Shown here in pieces: positions 10,935 to 22,301 of a DNA stretch of 64,000 bases. The first letter of the stretch is position 1. The number at the start of each line of letters is the position of its first letter. The stretch comes from Celoporthe dispersa (lineage: Eukaryota; Ascomycota; Sordariomycetes; Diaporthales; Cryphonectriaceae): NCBI GenBank assembly GCA_016584495.1, contig WAID01000001.1, positions 2,356,001-2,420,000 on the forward strand, written 5' to 3'. The notes beneath the pieces were generated by a model. That model worked only from the letters and a program-made list of their open reading frames with translations, was not told the DNA's origin and ran no database searches. A program made the translations under genes and the position numbers.

Positions 10935-11501
10935 ATGGCTGACGCTCAATCCTCTACCTTCACCTCGTCCCCACCACCGCCACCAGACCCCGATCGGTAT
11001 ATCACCACCACCAATAGCGATGCTAAGGGCGTCTTCTCTACCATGCCGGCGCCATTGCAAGTCATCCGTGACCTGGGCGGCGCCCTCTTCCGGCTGGGCT
11101 ACCAGACCCCCCGCCCGCCCGTCTCTCTCGCCGAGAACAGCGACATAAATGCCTACTCCCAGTCCCTGGACAATCCACCTCCTCTGGTCCCGCCCGGCGG
11201 CGGCGCCGTGGTCTGGTACATCGATACGCCTCCTGGCGCCGCCAGCCCGCTCCACCGCACCGTGAGCCTCGACATCGTCATCCAGGTCCAGGGCGAGGTC
11301 GAGCTGCACCTCGACGGCGGCGAGACGAGGCTCCTCAGGCCGGGCGATATGACTGTGCAGCGGGCGACCATGCATGCGTGGCGGAACCCGAGCGAGACAA
11401 CGTGGGCGAGGATGGTCGGCATCATGTCTGAATGTGAGCCGGTCGCTGTGGGAGGCGAGACACTAGGTACTTTCTTCCCGCCAGCGGAGCAGGAGCATTA
11501 A
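10935..11501 (+). CDS. Single-cupin domain protein
   Basis: This is a single exon of 188 aa. After a Pro/Ser-rich N-terminus and a 60-residue lead, a cupin core is visible: VVWYIDTPPGAASPLHRT, SLDIVIQVQGEVELHLDGG, then RLLRPGDMTVQRATMHAWRN. The potential metal ligands are His in PLHRT, and Gln/His in the second motif (QRATMHAW). One typical ligand position (the E of motif 1) is replaced, as in several fungal cupin_2 proteins of secondary metabolism. Such proteins act as small isomerases, dioxygenases or decarboxylases; the substrate cannot be told. The gene lies 459 bases upstream of a 2-oxoglutarate oxygenase on the same strand, which may point to a shared small-molecule pathway. Confidence 0.85.
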   Translation: MADAQSSTFTSSPPPPPDPDRYITTTNSDAKGVFSTMPAPLQVIRDLGGALFRLGYQTPRPPVSLAENSDINAYSQSLDNPPPLVPPGGGAVVWYIDTPPGAASPLHRTVSLDIVIQVQGEVELHLDGGETRLLRPGDMTVQRATMHAWRNPSETTWARMVGIMSECEPVAVGGETLGTFFPPAEQEH

Positions 11502-11960
11502 ATTCGCATGATTTTGTATTGTAATATTCCTAGGCCTGCTAGGGCAGCATATGGAGGCTATGACTAGGATGAAATCTTAATTACAAAGAATGCTGCACAG
11601 CTCGAAAGAAAGATTACAACCCCGTCATACATCAGTGATTTGTATGGAGATAGAAGGGCGGGAGAAAAACGGAAAAGGGAAAAAAAAATTAATTTTTAAG
11701 AATAAATAAATTATATCTCGTACACATCTCATTTGATCCCTTTCGAATGTAGTTGCGGGCTGGTTTGACAGGCCGCAGCTAGTAAGCGGATCGACTGCGG
11801 GGAAGTGATATCGGAGCCGGGCCCGGAACGCGGCGATGGCGCCATCCTTTGTGCGTTGGCGCGAGACAACACAAAGGTCCCACGGGACCTGAAACCGTTT
11901 GACTCTTTATCTATTAACGAATACCGTCTCCCCAGGCTCTGGATTAAGCTGTGCACAAAC
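11502..11960. other. Intergenic spacer cupin / 2OG oxygenase
   Basis: It contains an A/T-rich patch at about 11680-11715 and otherwise only UTR-like sequence. Confidence 0.5.
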
Positions 11961-13184
11961 ATGTCTTTCAAGTCCATCCCGATCTTGGATCTGTCCTTGG
12001 CAGATGATCCGGCCACCAAGCCGGCATTTCTGGCTGATCTCCGCCATGCTCTGATGGAGGTAGGCTTTCTTTACGTCAAGAATGTAGGCATAGCGGATGA
12101 CCTGTTCAAGAAGGTCATCTCGGAAGGAAGAGCCTTCTTCGACATTCCCCTCGAGGAGAAGTGAGTCCCCCGCAAGAGTTCACAGGGCACGATGGCGTAC
12201 TGATCCTATTCCAGGCTCAAGATTGAGATGAAGAACGCACCGTCGTTCTTGGGCTACAGCAGGCTCTCGGCGGAAATCACAGCTGGGGAGATAGACCATC
12301 GGGAGCAGATCGACCTCTCTACGGAGCATCCCATTCCCGAGGAGGGAGCCCCGAGGTACTACAACCTCCTCGCACCAAACCAGTGGCCCTCCCCTAGCGT
12401 GCTCGGAGAGTTCCGTCCCGTCTTCACAGAGTATATGAACCTGATGGGCGCCATGTCTATCCGGTTCACCTCTCTTATCGCCGAGGCTATCGAGCTGCCG
12501 GCAGACGCCTTCGACAAGTACTTCGACACCGACCAGCAGCACAAGCTCAAGATCGTCAAGTACCCAGATGCCAGTGAGCTTGGGCCCAACGCCGCAAGCA
12601 GGCAGGGTGTGGGCCCGCACAAGGACTCCATGCTCACCAGCTACCTGCTGCAGGCGAGCCACCACAAGGGCCTGCAGGTCCAGAACATGCAGGGCCAGTG
12701 GATCGACTGCCCGCCTGTCGAGGGCACGCTGGTGGTAGCTATCGGCCAGGGGATGGAGGCGCTTACGCAGGGCGTCTGCACGTCGACTACGCACCGCGTG
12801 CTGTCGCCTGCCGCGGGCGAGGGGCCCAGGTTCTCGATCCCGTTCTTCCAGGGGGTCAAGGGCGATGCCGAGTTTGAGGACCTGGAGATGGTCGGCGTGG
12901 GCCAGGTCCCGGAGGCTGTCAAGGCGCAGCGCCGGACAGTCCTACAGGCCAACGGGGGCAGGCTGGACGATGTAGAGTTTACCTTCAGAGGTGGCGGCGC
13001 TGCGAAGACTCTGGGAGAGGCAACGCTGAGGAACAGGGTCAAGAGTCATCCTGATGTCGGAGAGAGGTGGTATCCTGATATCCTGGCACAGATCAGAGAG
13101 GAGCAGAGGCTGGTCAAGGAGGCTGAGGAATCAGCCAGACCCGTGGGTGTAGAAGCACAGCCCAAGGCCGTCGAGGCCCACTAG
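11961..13184 (+). CDS. 2-oxoglutarate/Fe(II)-dependent oxygenase, isopenicillin-N-synthase-like
   Basis: The exons are 11961-12160 and 12215-13184, with a 54-base intron (GTGAGT...CCAG); the product is 389 aa. The N-terminal DIOX_N part is MSFKSIPILDLSLADD...VGFLYVKNVGI...FFDIPLEEK. The catalytic jelly-roll has the HxD iron ligands in GPHKDSM (about His202, Asp204), the distal His in STTHRVLSP (about 260) and the Arg-x-Ser 2-oxoglutarate clamp in RFSIPFF (about 272-274), so all active-site residues are present. The family includes gibberellin oxidases, ethylene-forming enzymes and many fungal secondary-metabolite hydroxylases; the actual substrate is unknown. The start at 11961 is the first Met before the conserved SIPILDL; longer in-frame extensions lack family similarity. 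Its neighbour upstream is a cupin gene on the same strand. Confidence 0.92.
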
Positions 13185-13416
13185 AGGCCGGCAAAAGCAC
13201 CGCATATGTGCTACAGATTATCATTGCATTCGTCGCTGCCATACATCTCGTCTCACACCGTTATGAATATCCAACTTCGGTGGACCATACCTAGGTACGT
13301 TCCGTGCTCTTTAACTCCCGCTTGTTCCGTAGCTAAACGCGTGGATGAAGGCCGCCTTGTTCCATAATTATTCTTTCATCCAAAAATGTATCCGAAAAAA
13401 GACATTGGCTTCGCAA

Positions 13417-13790
13417 TTATTTGGGGGGCAGCTTGTCGAATGCCTTGTCGGGCGTCGTGTTCGGAGGGGTCCTTTCGCACGCTGCTATATGCTTCCGGAT
13501 ACTGTACAGATGTCTATCAGCCAAGGGCCCATGGTGCTATTTCGACGGCGTATGAACATACTCGTCAAGATCCTTTGTCAGGTCGAGGAATTTCCAGCAA
13601 AAGTTGCACTTGTACGCGTTCTTGTTGCTCTCGTTAGCCTTGAGCTGCGACTTGGCCTCCTTGCCGGCCTTCTTCGCGTTGCGCTCGCGCTTCTGCGCAG
13701 CCTTGGCTCCCCTGGAAAAAGTCGGTCAGCGGAACTGGGCGACAGTCTGTGCATGGAGGTTTAGGGGGTTCTTGCGTTGCCACCGCCCAT
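13417..13790 (-). CDS. Small zinc-finger protein, 4F5/SERF-like N-terminus
   Basis: The proposed exons are 13790-13776, 13711-13562 and 13501-13417. The N-terminus MGGGN followed by GAKAAQKRERNAKK is the start typical of small basic 4F5/zf-met2 proteins of fungi and plants. The C-terminal half has a CNFC...RKHIAAC C2HC zinc finger that only forms if the 60-base intron 13502-13561 is removed. The end is DKAFDKLPPK. Intron 1 would use a GC donor (GCAAGA), and the acceptor is followed by one G too many (the GGGG run at 13709-13712) for the frame. Allowing for one surplus base gives 82 aa. The function of such proteins is poorly known; binding of nucleic acid or aggregation-prone partners is a guess. 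The existence of the gene is likely, the exact first exon uncertain. Confidence 0.65.
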
Positions 13791-16151
13791 TTCAAAAAGA
13801 TATCAGGGAGAAATATAGGGAAGATGGTGCGAATCGGAGGGTTTCTGGTTCGTGGCCGCCGGGTGAGAGATCTGCTTACTGACGGGGGAAGATGGTGATA
13901 TAGAAGAGGATCTGCACTTGTGATCCGGCTGCGTCCTCCTGAGATGACTATGCACAGAAAAAAAAACAGGGTGGGGCAGTCGCAGTCCTCTTCCGAAAAA
14001 CCGAGCCCTGTAGGCGCTGCTTGGCGCTTGGCCCCCAGCATACGATCTAGAAGCCAACAAGAAGGCGCTCCACAGCGGCACAGGCCACCGCTTACTGCCT
14101 TCTGTGGTACGGAGTTTGCGCTGTACTAGTCATGCGAAGACCTTTTCCCACCCTAGACAAATCAGATCCCGGCTGTGGCAGCTGTCCGCAGGCCTCAGAT
14201 CACTCTCCCTTTTTCTTCTTTTCTTCTTGCACATCAAGAGGGTCAGGCAATTCCAGGGTAACCAGACTTCCATCTACACTTCCCTTCTTTAGACTACAAA
14301 ATTCTCGCGCAGATGAAGGGCATGAAAGTTGCTGACGACGGTGGCATGCCGAGCAGTAGCTCGCTGGCTTTCCGGCATGCTGGTCGTTGGCGCTCAAGCA
14401 TGTCGGACGTTGGGTTGTTTTTTTGTTTGTTTTCTGGGCCTAGTAACCGCTGGCGATCTCCTATGGACCATCGGCCTTCTCGTATATTGGCCGGTTAGCT
14501 CTCTTGCATAGTACCCGTTGGCTCGGTCCGAAAGGCCTAAGAGGATTGCGCAAGTCGAGACTGCATGTTCTCCTCGTGCGACAGGAGCGATGCGCTAGAG
14601 AAAATGGACCTGAGATGGCTTTGCATGCCGAGCATCGCTGCTTAGGGAAGGGCCTATCAGTGTGAAGTTTGGACTCAGCTCCCATACTGGTTTTGTTTAG
14701 GTCTTGGCCAGTCAGGTCAAGTTCCTGAGCGGAGAGCGCTGGTGTGGATACGAGCCTGAGCGGCTATGCGCGGTGACTTTTTTAGCCTGTAAGTCGTACA
14801 ACGGATGTTAGACCAGCCTGTTTCCTGAGCAGCCTCCTGCGTCGAATCAACACCCACAATTCGAACTTTGGATTGCCCAAAAATTAAGACCGCAAGTCAG
14901 GCGGCGATCTTGGGGGTAATAGGGCGTATGTGCTAATCATTGAGTCACCTATGGCGGAGCACCACAGCCGCTAGACTGCCACGGCATACAGTTTGTCTTT
15001 AAAACGCTCTCGGGTGGTATTTGACTGATGATTAATTATGGCCAGAGAAAGCAGATTCTGGGGTTGCTCTTTCACGACAATCTCTGCGGCAGCCGGTAGG
15101 AAATCCCTCTAAGTCGACGACACGTCCGTAGCCAAGATGCGCCATTGGACGGAGTACAGTAGGGAGGAAGGATCAAGATGTTTGTTGTTTCCAGAACCAG
15201 AGGCTGATTGCCACCCCGCGTACCGAGGCTTCTGAAAGGATTGTCACTCTTCGGCACATGGAAGGTGTGGCCCCCGTCTCGTGCCTAGCTCTACAGCATT
15301 GTTAGGTGCCGGGGAGCAGAAGCCTAAGGCGACTTCTCAAGTTTCAACAATCAAGGACACAATAGCGCATATACCTAGGACCGTTTTGCTAACCTAGGCC
15401 AAGGGCCTCTTGTTGGGCATAGTGATCCCCTTGAACGTGATGATCCTTCAAAGCTCGCCTCAGCAGGTGTCACTGGAGACAGCGAGTCTACCTAAATACA
15501 CCACATCTGCAACTGGATTGGATTGCGACGAAGTCCACATGACAACGATGGCTTGTCACAATTCGGATCCGCCTGAATTAAAACCACGCAAATAGCCGCG
15601 CTGAATCTGAAACGACGCAGGACTACGTGTCCAAGCTATTTGTTGCTGTTTCTGGTTCCACCCTTGGGGTGTTGTTGGTGTTGTTGGTGTTGTTGGCCTG
15701 AAGTGGAACAATTACAGAAGGCAGGCAGCTGCACACCAGCCTGTAGACCCTTGCAAGGGAAGGTCGGGGTACCCCTGTAACACCTGTCAAGTTGCTCGGC
15801 CCAAATGGTTGAAGAACCAGTGACCACAATGTGGGTTTTCCCAGAGTGTTGGGTACGCAGGCTGGCCTATCATGGGCTGACGGGATCCTCAAGGAGTTGG
15901 CAGATTGGCGCCGATGCAACCCCCGCTGGAGAAGTGTTTTGTTGGACACCGTAGCGGGCTCGCGCATGATATGACGGTGAACATTGAAAGTATTTGATTG
16001 GAAAAGAAGAAGACAAGAAAATGAGAGCAAGTGGAAAAAATATATATGTGGCCCATTGTAGCCACTTCCCACTTGTTCTCCTTCAACCTGTCGATGTGTA
16101 TAAACCAAGTCGTCTTGCGGCTATTTTCCGCTTACTCTATATATCTTCAAC
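13791..16151. other. Gene-poor region of 2.4 kb
   Basis: This lies between two divergent genes. It contains a short GGTGTTGTT-type repeat at 15668-15695 and many short open frames. None has family features, a signal peptide or a supported intron structure. I found no tRNA-like fold. It may be promoter plus decayed sequence. Confidence 0.5.
15668..15695. repeat. Short tandem repeat, 9-base unit GTGTTGTTG
   Basis: About three copies of a nine-base unit occur in the gene-poor region. Confidence 0.8.
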
Positions 16152-18691
16152 ATGGCCTGTCCGACCTGCTCATGCCTAATTATTGACTATAGCAAAAGCC
16201 TCAACCATGAGATCGCACTCGCGTACGATCTCCAAGACGTATATCCAGGGCTATCTACACTTACGGAGAGCGCAGCCAGCGGTTGCGAGTTCTGCCGCCT
16301 GCTCGCACAGCTCATCGGCGAATATTTCGACGTCACGGAGAGCTGTCTTCCCAGGCCGGTGCACTTCCACCTCAAAAATGCACGGTTTCGTCTTGAGAGC
16401 TGGGAGATCACCAAGGAAGATGGTGATGATGATGGAGTGTACATGTTGGTTGTAGACCTTGTGTATGGCAAGGCATCGAAGACCCAAACTTTGTTCTTCA
16501 CAATCAACTCAGATGTCGAGGGTAGGTCTTGTGTCCCTGAGGCATGAACAATATTGTTTTCCCTCCTTCCTCCCTCCTCCTTTCATCCCTTCCCTTTTTT
16601 TTTCTTTTTCTTTTTCTTCTCTTCATTTTCTTTCCAACTCCTTGCTACTCGGGATGGTGTAGCTGGCTCGGCTTTGATTGACAATTGCTTGCCCATAGAC
16701 GAGCCTGTTCTGGGCCAGGACCAGATGCACCCGCGGTTACGCCGACCTCTGGAAGAAGACCCCCTCTCAGAGAAATCAGTAGCGCAGATGCGCTACTGGA
16801 TCAACGAGTGCATAGAAAACCACGAAGGATGCTCTATTGAGAACGACGGCTTCATCCCTACTCGCCTGCTCAACATCCAGGATGGGGTCACTCTACATGA
16901 CACTCGTGAGATGGCACCTGTGCCTTATGTGGCCCTAAGCCACTGCTGGGGTACGCACGTTGCCGAGAAGCCAATACCGAAGACGACTTTGGGAACGATC
17001 GAAGAGAAGATGGTAAAAATACCAATGGATACGTATGGACCATCCTATCTTGAGAATGAAGATGTGTTTTGTTTGAGCTGTGCTAACTCAATGTTTAAAC
17101 TCGCAGCTTGCCTGACAACTTTCGCGATGCTATCAAAATCACCCGCGCGCTCGGCTACGACTACATCTGGATCGATTCTCTCTGCATCATTCAGGACTGC
17201 ACCCAGGACTGGGAACAGGAAGCCGGGAAGATGTCCGAGGTATACAAATACGCAACAGTGACGGTCGTTCCGACGGCCGCAAAGTCATGCCACGACGGTT
17301 TCATCCGCCCCCGAAACCTCCGAAGCTGTCGAATACCTTACAGACGCCCCTGTGGTGGTACAGATCGCAACCTCATCCTTCAGCTGAGCGACGGGCTCGG
17401 CCAGCACTGGGACCAAAACGTGAACCACTCGTGGTGGAGGTATAGGGGCTGGACGCTGCAGGAGTGGTTGCTTTCCAGGCGAGTGCTTCACTTCACCGCG
17501 GACAGGATCTTCCATGAGTGCAAAGATGCCTCCCTCACAAAAGCTGAGGGGGACGAGCCGCCGGGCTGGTTTCCTCCCATTACAGATTTCAATCCGGATG
17601 CCTGGGATCTGAAGGACTGTAGCGATGCAGAAAGTGACGAGGAGGAATCCGTTGAAGACGAGACGTCCGACAGCAGTACAGGCTTGAGCTTTGACGAGAA
17701 TAAACTGCTGCATCTAGCCGACGATGAAGTTGATGGCGGCGACTCGTCGGATTGTTCGCCAGAGAAAGCATGCTCAACCACCGAGGAGATCAACGAGTGC
17801 TGTCCAGACGTGGCTGAGATCCAGCCTCATTACTCCATCTTCATGCGATGGTATCTGGCAATGCAGGACTATTCGGACCGAAGCCTCACGTACGGGGAAG
17901 ACAAACTCCCTGCAACAGAAGGCTTGGCGAGGGAAATGGCGTCCAAGAAATTCAACCTTGGAAGGTACCTCGCTGGCATCTGGGAGGGGGATCTTGCCCT
18001 CGGTCTCTTATGGAGACCTGTCCAGGAGTGGTCTATCGACGTGGACCCAGCACCCTTTGTCTGGCCTCCTCCTCGAGACCGCGAGCCAAAGTCTGGTTAC
18101 ACCCGATTGAGGGTGCCAGTGTCGGCTCCAGAAGCATACCGAGCACCGTCATGGTCCTGGGCCAGTCTGGATGGCAGAATTCACTGGGCGAGCTACCCGC
18201 AGAATGGCTTGCGTCCGGACGATGAGTTCTCGGCAGTTGCCGAGCTCACAGATGGCGCCATCGAGGTGCTCGACGTGGACTTCCAGTTCAAAGGTGAAAG
18301 TATTTACGGAAGAGTGGAAGATGGCCATCTGATGCTGCGGGCGACATATCAGAAGATCCAGATCTCCGGACCACAAAGCCAGGAGGAAGTCAATCTGCGC
18401 CGCGACTGTAGCATCGTGCACCATGACTTTACCTACTGCGTCCACACGAGTGGCGACGAGTTCGCATGGGCGGCATTTGATATGCTGTCTCCGCCGCCTG
18501 GAGACCTCTACGCTCTCAAGCTGATCAACCATACGCCTGGTCTTACAAAAGCAGGGGTTTTCTCCGGGCTACTGCTACAGGAGAGTGACAGGAAACAAGG
18601 TGCGTACCGACGAGTGGGAGTATTCGTCATGCAAGAGGGTCATCTCAATGCGTTCGATAACATTTCTCCTGAACCTATCATTTTGGTGTGA
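16152..18691 (+). CDS. HET-domain protein (heterokaryon incompatibility type)
   Basis: There are three exons: 16152-16521, 16663-17032 and 17107-18691 (introns of 141 and 74 bases). They give 774 aa with consistent phases and no frameshift. A Cys-rich opening (MACPTCSC, later GCEFCRLL) is typical of the family. The HET domain follows: VALSHCWG at about 213, LPDNFRDAI at about 248, YIWIDSLCIIQD, DWEQEAGKMSEVYKYA, and further on RGWTLQEWLLSRRVLHF. Between the HET domain and the C-terminal part is an acidic Ser/Glu/Asp-rich insert (SDEEESVEDETSDSS and similar) of about 80 residues. The C-terminal region (SWSWASLDGRI) is also common in these proteins. HET proteins mediate allorecognition cell death in filamentous ascomycetes, but most family members have no known partner, and none is evident here. 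Confidence 0.93.
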
Positions 18692-18931
18692 GACTGAGTG
18701 TCTCTGGTGGCTAGATAGTGCATTGACTAGAAAGTGACGGGTAACGAATCATATGGCGTCTTATTTTCATCAAACAATAGACTTTCCATGCTGTTCTATT
18801 GACACCACCTCTCACATGGCGAAGACAGCTCTAACGATTACCTTCATGTTCTTCACGAGCTCAAAATAAAACCATAGCGTCCCAAAAATTGGGAACCCAC
18901 ATTGAGCTCGCATGCATGAGTTGTGTGGTAG
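18692..18931. terminator. Shared 3' flank of convergent genes
   Basis: This is 240 bases between two convergent stop codons. An AATAAAAC at about 18866 is a weak polyadenylation-like element. There is no other feature. Confidence 0.3.
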
Positions 18932-21332
18932 CTAGGCCGCTGAAGTGGCATTGAGAAGAGTGACAGTAGTGGTGATCAAGACGATATGCCCATCGTACCC
19001 CAGCTCTATACCGGTCGTAGTTGTACCAGCCTTAGAGCTGTGTGGAGGGGGCGGCCAGTCCCGTTGGCCTTCGGTCTGTCCGCCTGTGTCGCTGCTTGCC
19101 ATGGCTGCAAGCTGAGCCATGACATTGTCAACAACGTGTGATGGGGCAAAAGTAGGAGAAGAAGGCCAGGGACCGAACGCGTATTCCTCCAGCGAGATGG
19201 AAGTCGAACCAGCGGAGGCAGGGGCAGTTGCCGAGCCCAGTGATGCTAGTGCAGGGAACTGTGGTATGGTGCTTGTACCGGGGCCGATGATGTATGTGCT
19301 GGGACTCAACCACCCGTCGCCAAGGACATGCGTCACTGTGATGGTCGGCATCTTGAGGTGGACGACGCTTGGAGTGGCTAGTGTGGTAGTGGATGTGACG
19401 GCGACGATTGGGCCCGATGATATGACCGGCGGAGGCAGACTTCCAGCCTCCTCCATATCCAAGATATCGTGGGGCGGAAACAGGCCTCCCAGAAGCGGCA
19501 GACCATGAAGCCAATGTGTGAATGCGCTGACGACGGATTTGAAGTCCGTCACAATCTGCTTGAGGAAAGTGTCTTTCGGATTTGCCTTTCGCGGCGGCAA
19601 AGCCGTGATAGCTTGTGTCGCGGCCGCTGCCAGATTGACGCCCACCGAAGGCGGTGGAGCAGTCATGAAGGAGCCAAGTGTCTGCGTGCCAAGAGGCCCA
19701 CTGTCTTCAATGACCAGATCGTCCGAATCGAACACGTGAACGACTTCACATGCCGAGGACCCGACAGAGCCAACTGCGGTTCTGGCGGCAGCCTCAGCCT
19801 GCCGCATGAATGTGAAGCCTAGGCTGAGGGCCGGATCTGATCCAGGAAACAAGTCCAGAATAGAATCACCTGCTTCCGAGAGGAAAGGTCCGATGGTCGC
19901 CAAGACCTCTGTCGTGTTGCCGGGAGACACTGAGGGCACCGTCACATCGTCCAGCCATGTACCGAGGCTGGACGCACAGGACACAATGCCACCGGTGGGT
20001 GGAGGATAGGTACAAGACCATGTCATATTGTTAGTCGTGGAACCCATCGTGCTGGACTGGAACGTGCACTGAGCGTCGCCAAAAGTGAGGTTGGGGCTGA
20101 AAGAAGATGTTTTGAGATAACTATCAACCGCGACTTGGACATCAAAGGTGCTCGAGCCGGGGCTCTGCCGCTTCTCAAGTGGTGCGGTGGTACCGCGAGG
20201 TGATCTGCTGGCAGCGATCGAGCCGAGCTGGCCGTAGAAATTCTCGACTAGCACCTGCGTGATGCTTGTGCAGTTCCCTGTGTAGAGGCTCATCCCTGAC
20301 CCATCAAATACCAATGCATCTTCTCCTGGGATCTGTAGTCCCAGCTGGCCTGTGACCGGGTTATCAGGCGACAGGTTTAGGACGTATGGATTACCACTGG
20401 CCAAAGCTGAGACGTATTGTGGCGTGGTGCCGTTGTCCCCAAGCGCGATAATCATGGGGTTGCTCAGATCAAAGTCATCCACCGGCACGACAGCGACAGC
20501 GACTAAATCCATAGAGGCCGCAGGCGTAGGGAGCGTAAAGCAGGATGTGGGGGAGCGAGGAGCCAACAAGGTCACCCCAGTCAGAGAAACGCTGCTCAAG
20601 GCGATGGTTGAGTGTGTTGTGAGAGCCAGCGAAGCCGTTTCCATGGACATTCCCGAGGGCAAGACAGTCGAAAAGACGGCTGGTGAGGATGTACCGAAGC
20701 TGATCAGTGCCGCTGATGTTTCGAGGGCCGTGTTCGAGCTGACAAGACTGAGATCGACAGACAGGGACCCCGGGACCCCAGAGGTTGTCAGGGCTGAGGA
20801 CGCAGCTGTGGGTGCGATTGTAGACGAAATCACTTGAATGCTTGTAGACCCTGCGCCCGTGGGAGTTGGGGAGAGGAGCGAGGCGGAAGACGGAGTGGAT
20901 GTCTCTGGCGTGCCCGAAGACAGTAGCGGGCCAAGGCCGTTGGACAGCGACACTACAGAGGCGATCGTAGCAGCGCCGACCGACGAGCTCACAAGGGGTT
21001 TGGACGTGAGGCTGGACACTCCTGGTGCGAGACTTGTAGGCGAGCCAGCGAAAGAGGGAAAAGTCCCGGTCAACGTCGTTGATGCGCCCGTGGGCACAGT
21101 GGCTGTTGAGCTCGAACTAAGGAGCGACTGGGATATGTTAGTGTTAAGTATTATGGCTTCGGTGCATAGTACACACCGAAAGACTGGCGGGCATGGTACC
21201 GAAGCACTCGCATGCCGTATAGATAGTATGAATCTGGGTGAGGTAGACCGTCTCCGTCTGGGCCTCCGCCAGCAAGGCGAAGAGCAGGCTAGAGATGATC
21301 AGACAGAGCGGCATCTTGACGAGCAGAGACAT
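18932..21332 (-). CDS. Secreted Ser/Thr-rich (mucin-like) protein of unknown function
   Basis: The exons are 21332-21177 and 21127-18932, joined by a 49-base intron with a CTAAC branch site; the product is 783 aa. Exon 1 encodes a clear signal peptide (MSLLVKMPLCLIISSLLFAL, cleavage probably after LAEA) and a short TVYLTQIHTIYTACECFG segment. Residues of about 55-210 are a low-complexity Ser/Thr/Ala/Pro region expected to be O-glycosylated. A central part with scattered Cys and N-glycosylation sites follows (NNMTW, SCTYPPP), and the C-terminus is again Ser/Thr-rich. No GPI-type hydrophobic tail or enzyme motif is evident. It resembles lineage-specific fungal cell-wall or extracellular glycoproteins. 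The function is unknown. Confidence 0.8.
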
Positions 21333-22301
21333 CCTGTATGCATTTCTCGCGGGAAGTGGCCAGATGGCCTGCCAGGGGACAGAGCGAGAAGCAAAATTAA
21401 GGGAGGAAAGCAGAGACACGAGCTTCCACGCCCGAGTCCAAGAGGTGTGACACTGAATTCGCAAGATGCTGAGCCAATCTTCATGCACGACAGATGATGG
21501 ACGGGCGATCGAAGCGTGCTGTGCGCTTGAAAGGCGAGCAGATAGCAGAAGGGAGGTCAGGACGGTGTTTATAAACATGGAGGAAATGCCTTGAGAAGCC
21601 TTCCACGAGGAAGGTGTCAATGGCAAACGTGAAGGAGAGAGCATCTCGATATGGCAGCCTCATTCTTAGCGGCTACGCTCGCCATCGAGTCCACCGTTCC
21701 TTCTCATACAGAGCGTCATTTTCAAATCTCTCCTTCCACAGAGACTTATCGAAAAGAAGAGACTGGTGACTGACAGCTGATATTCTGGCCTCCAGTAGAG
21801 ATCAGAACCAGCGGCTAGCACCTGCACTTGCTCTTTGCAGACCTACCATGGCCTTACGGTAAGGGCTTCTTGATCTCCTGCGTATGGGTGTCTCGACCAT
21901 CTCCTGGAGATTTGGGTGGAGAGGAGGTGGGTTCTTCATGATGATGGACAGGTGAAATCCTACAATAACTCATCTGGCGGACTTGCACTCTCCGTATCTT
22001 TACGACATGTAAAGAAAGAGTGAAGTCCGGCCTGTAACGCTTTTCAGTACGCTTTTCAGTACGTTCTTCCGCCGGGGCTGGCATTGCCCAATCAGAACAG
22101 ATGGGTGGGGTCCGTCTTATCAGCACGTGCAACTCTTCGATAAGCGCTAACAATTTTTCGAAGAGCGCACCATTCCCGCCCCAATTTCTCCCGCCTAACG
22201 ACCCGCCGCAGTTTTGCACGACCACGACTACCCACGAAAAGACTCGATCCTCGGCCATCTTTCTCCCACCGATACCGATCAATCGCCCTCAATAACTCAA
22301 A
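21333..22301. promoter_or_regulatory. Divergent promoter between secreted protein and rpl23
   Basis: This is upstream sequence for both genes. A 12-base tandem duplication (ACGCTTTTCAGT twice, 22037-22060, then a third partial unit ACGTTCTT) lies about 240 bases before the rpl23 ATG. It could be a duplicated factor site. Nothing else is recognised. Confidence 0.4.
22037..22060. repeat. 12-base tandem duplication upstream of rpl23
   Basis: ACGCTTTTCAGT is present twice, head to tail. Confidence 0.85.

Noticed and set aside
15623..16108. 161-codon open frame on the minus strand in the gene-poor region
   Set aside because: Contains simple-repeat-derived Asn/Thr, no signal peptide or domain, no splice support.
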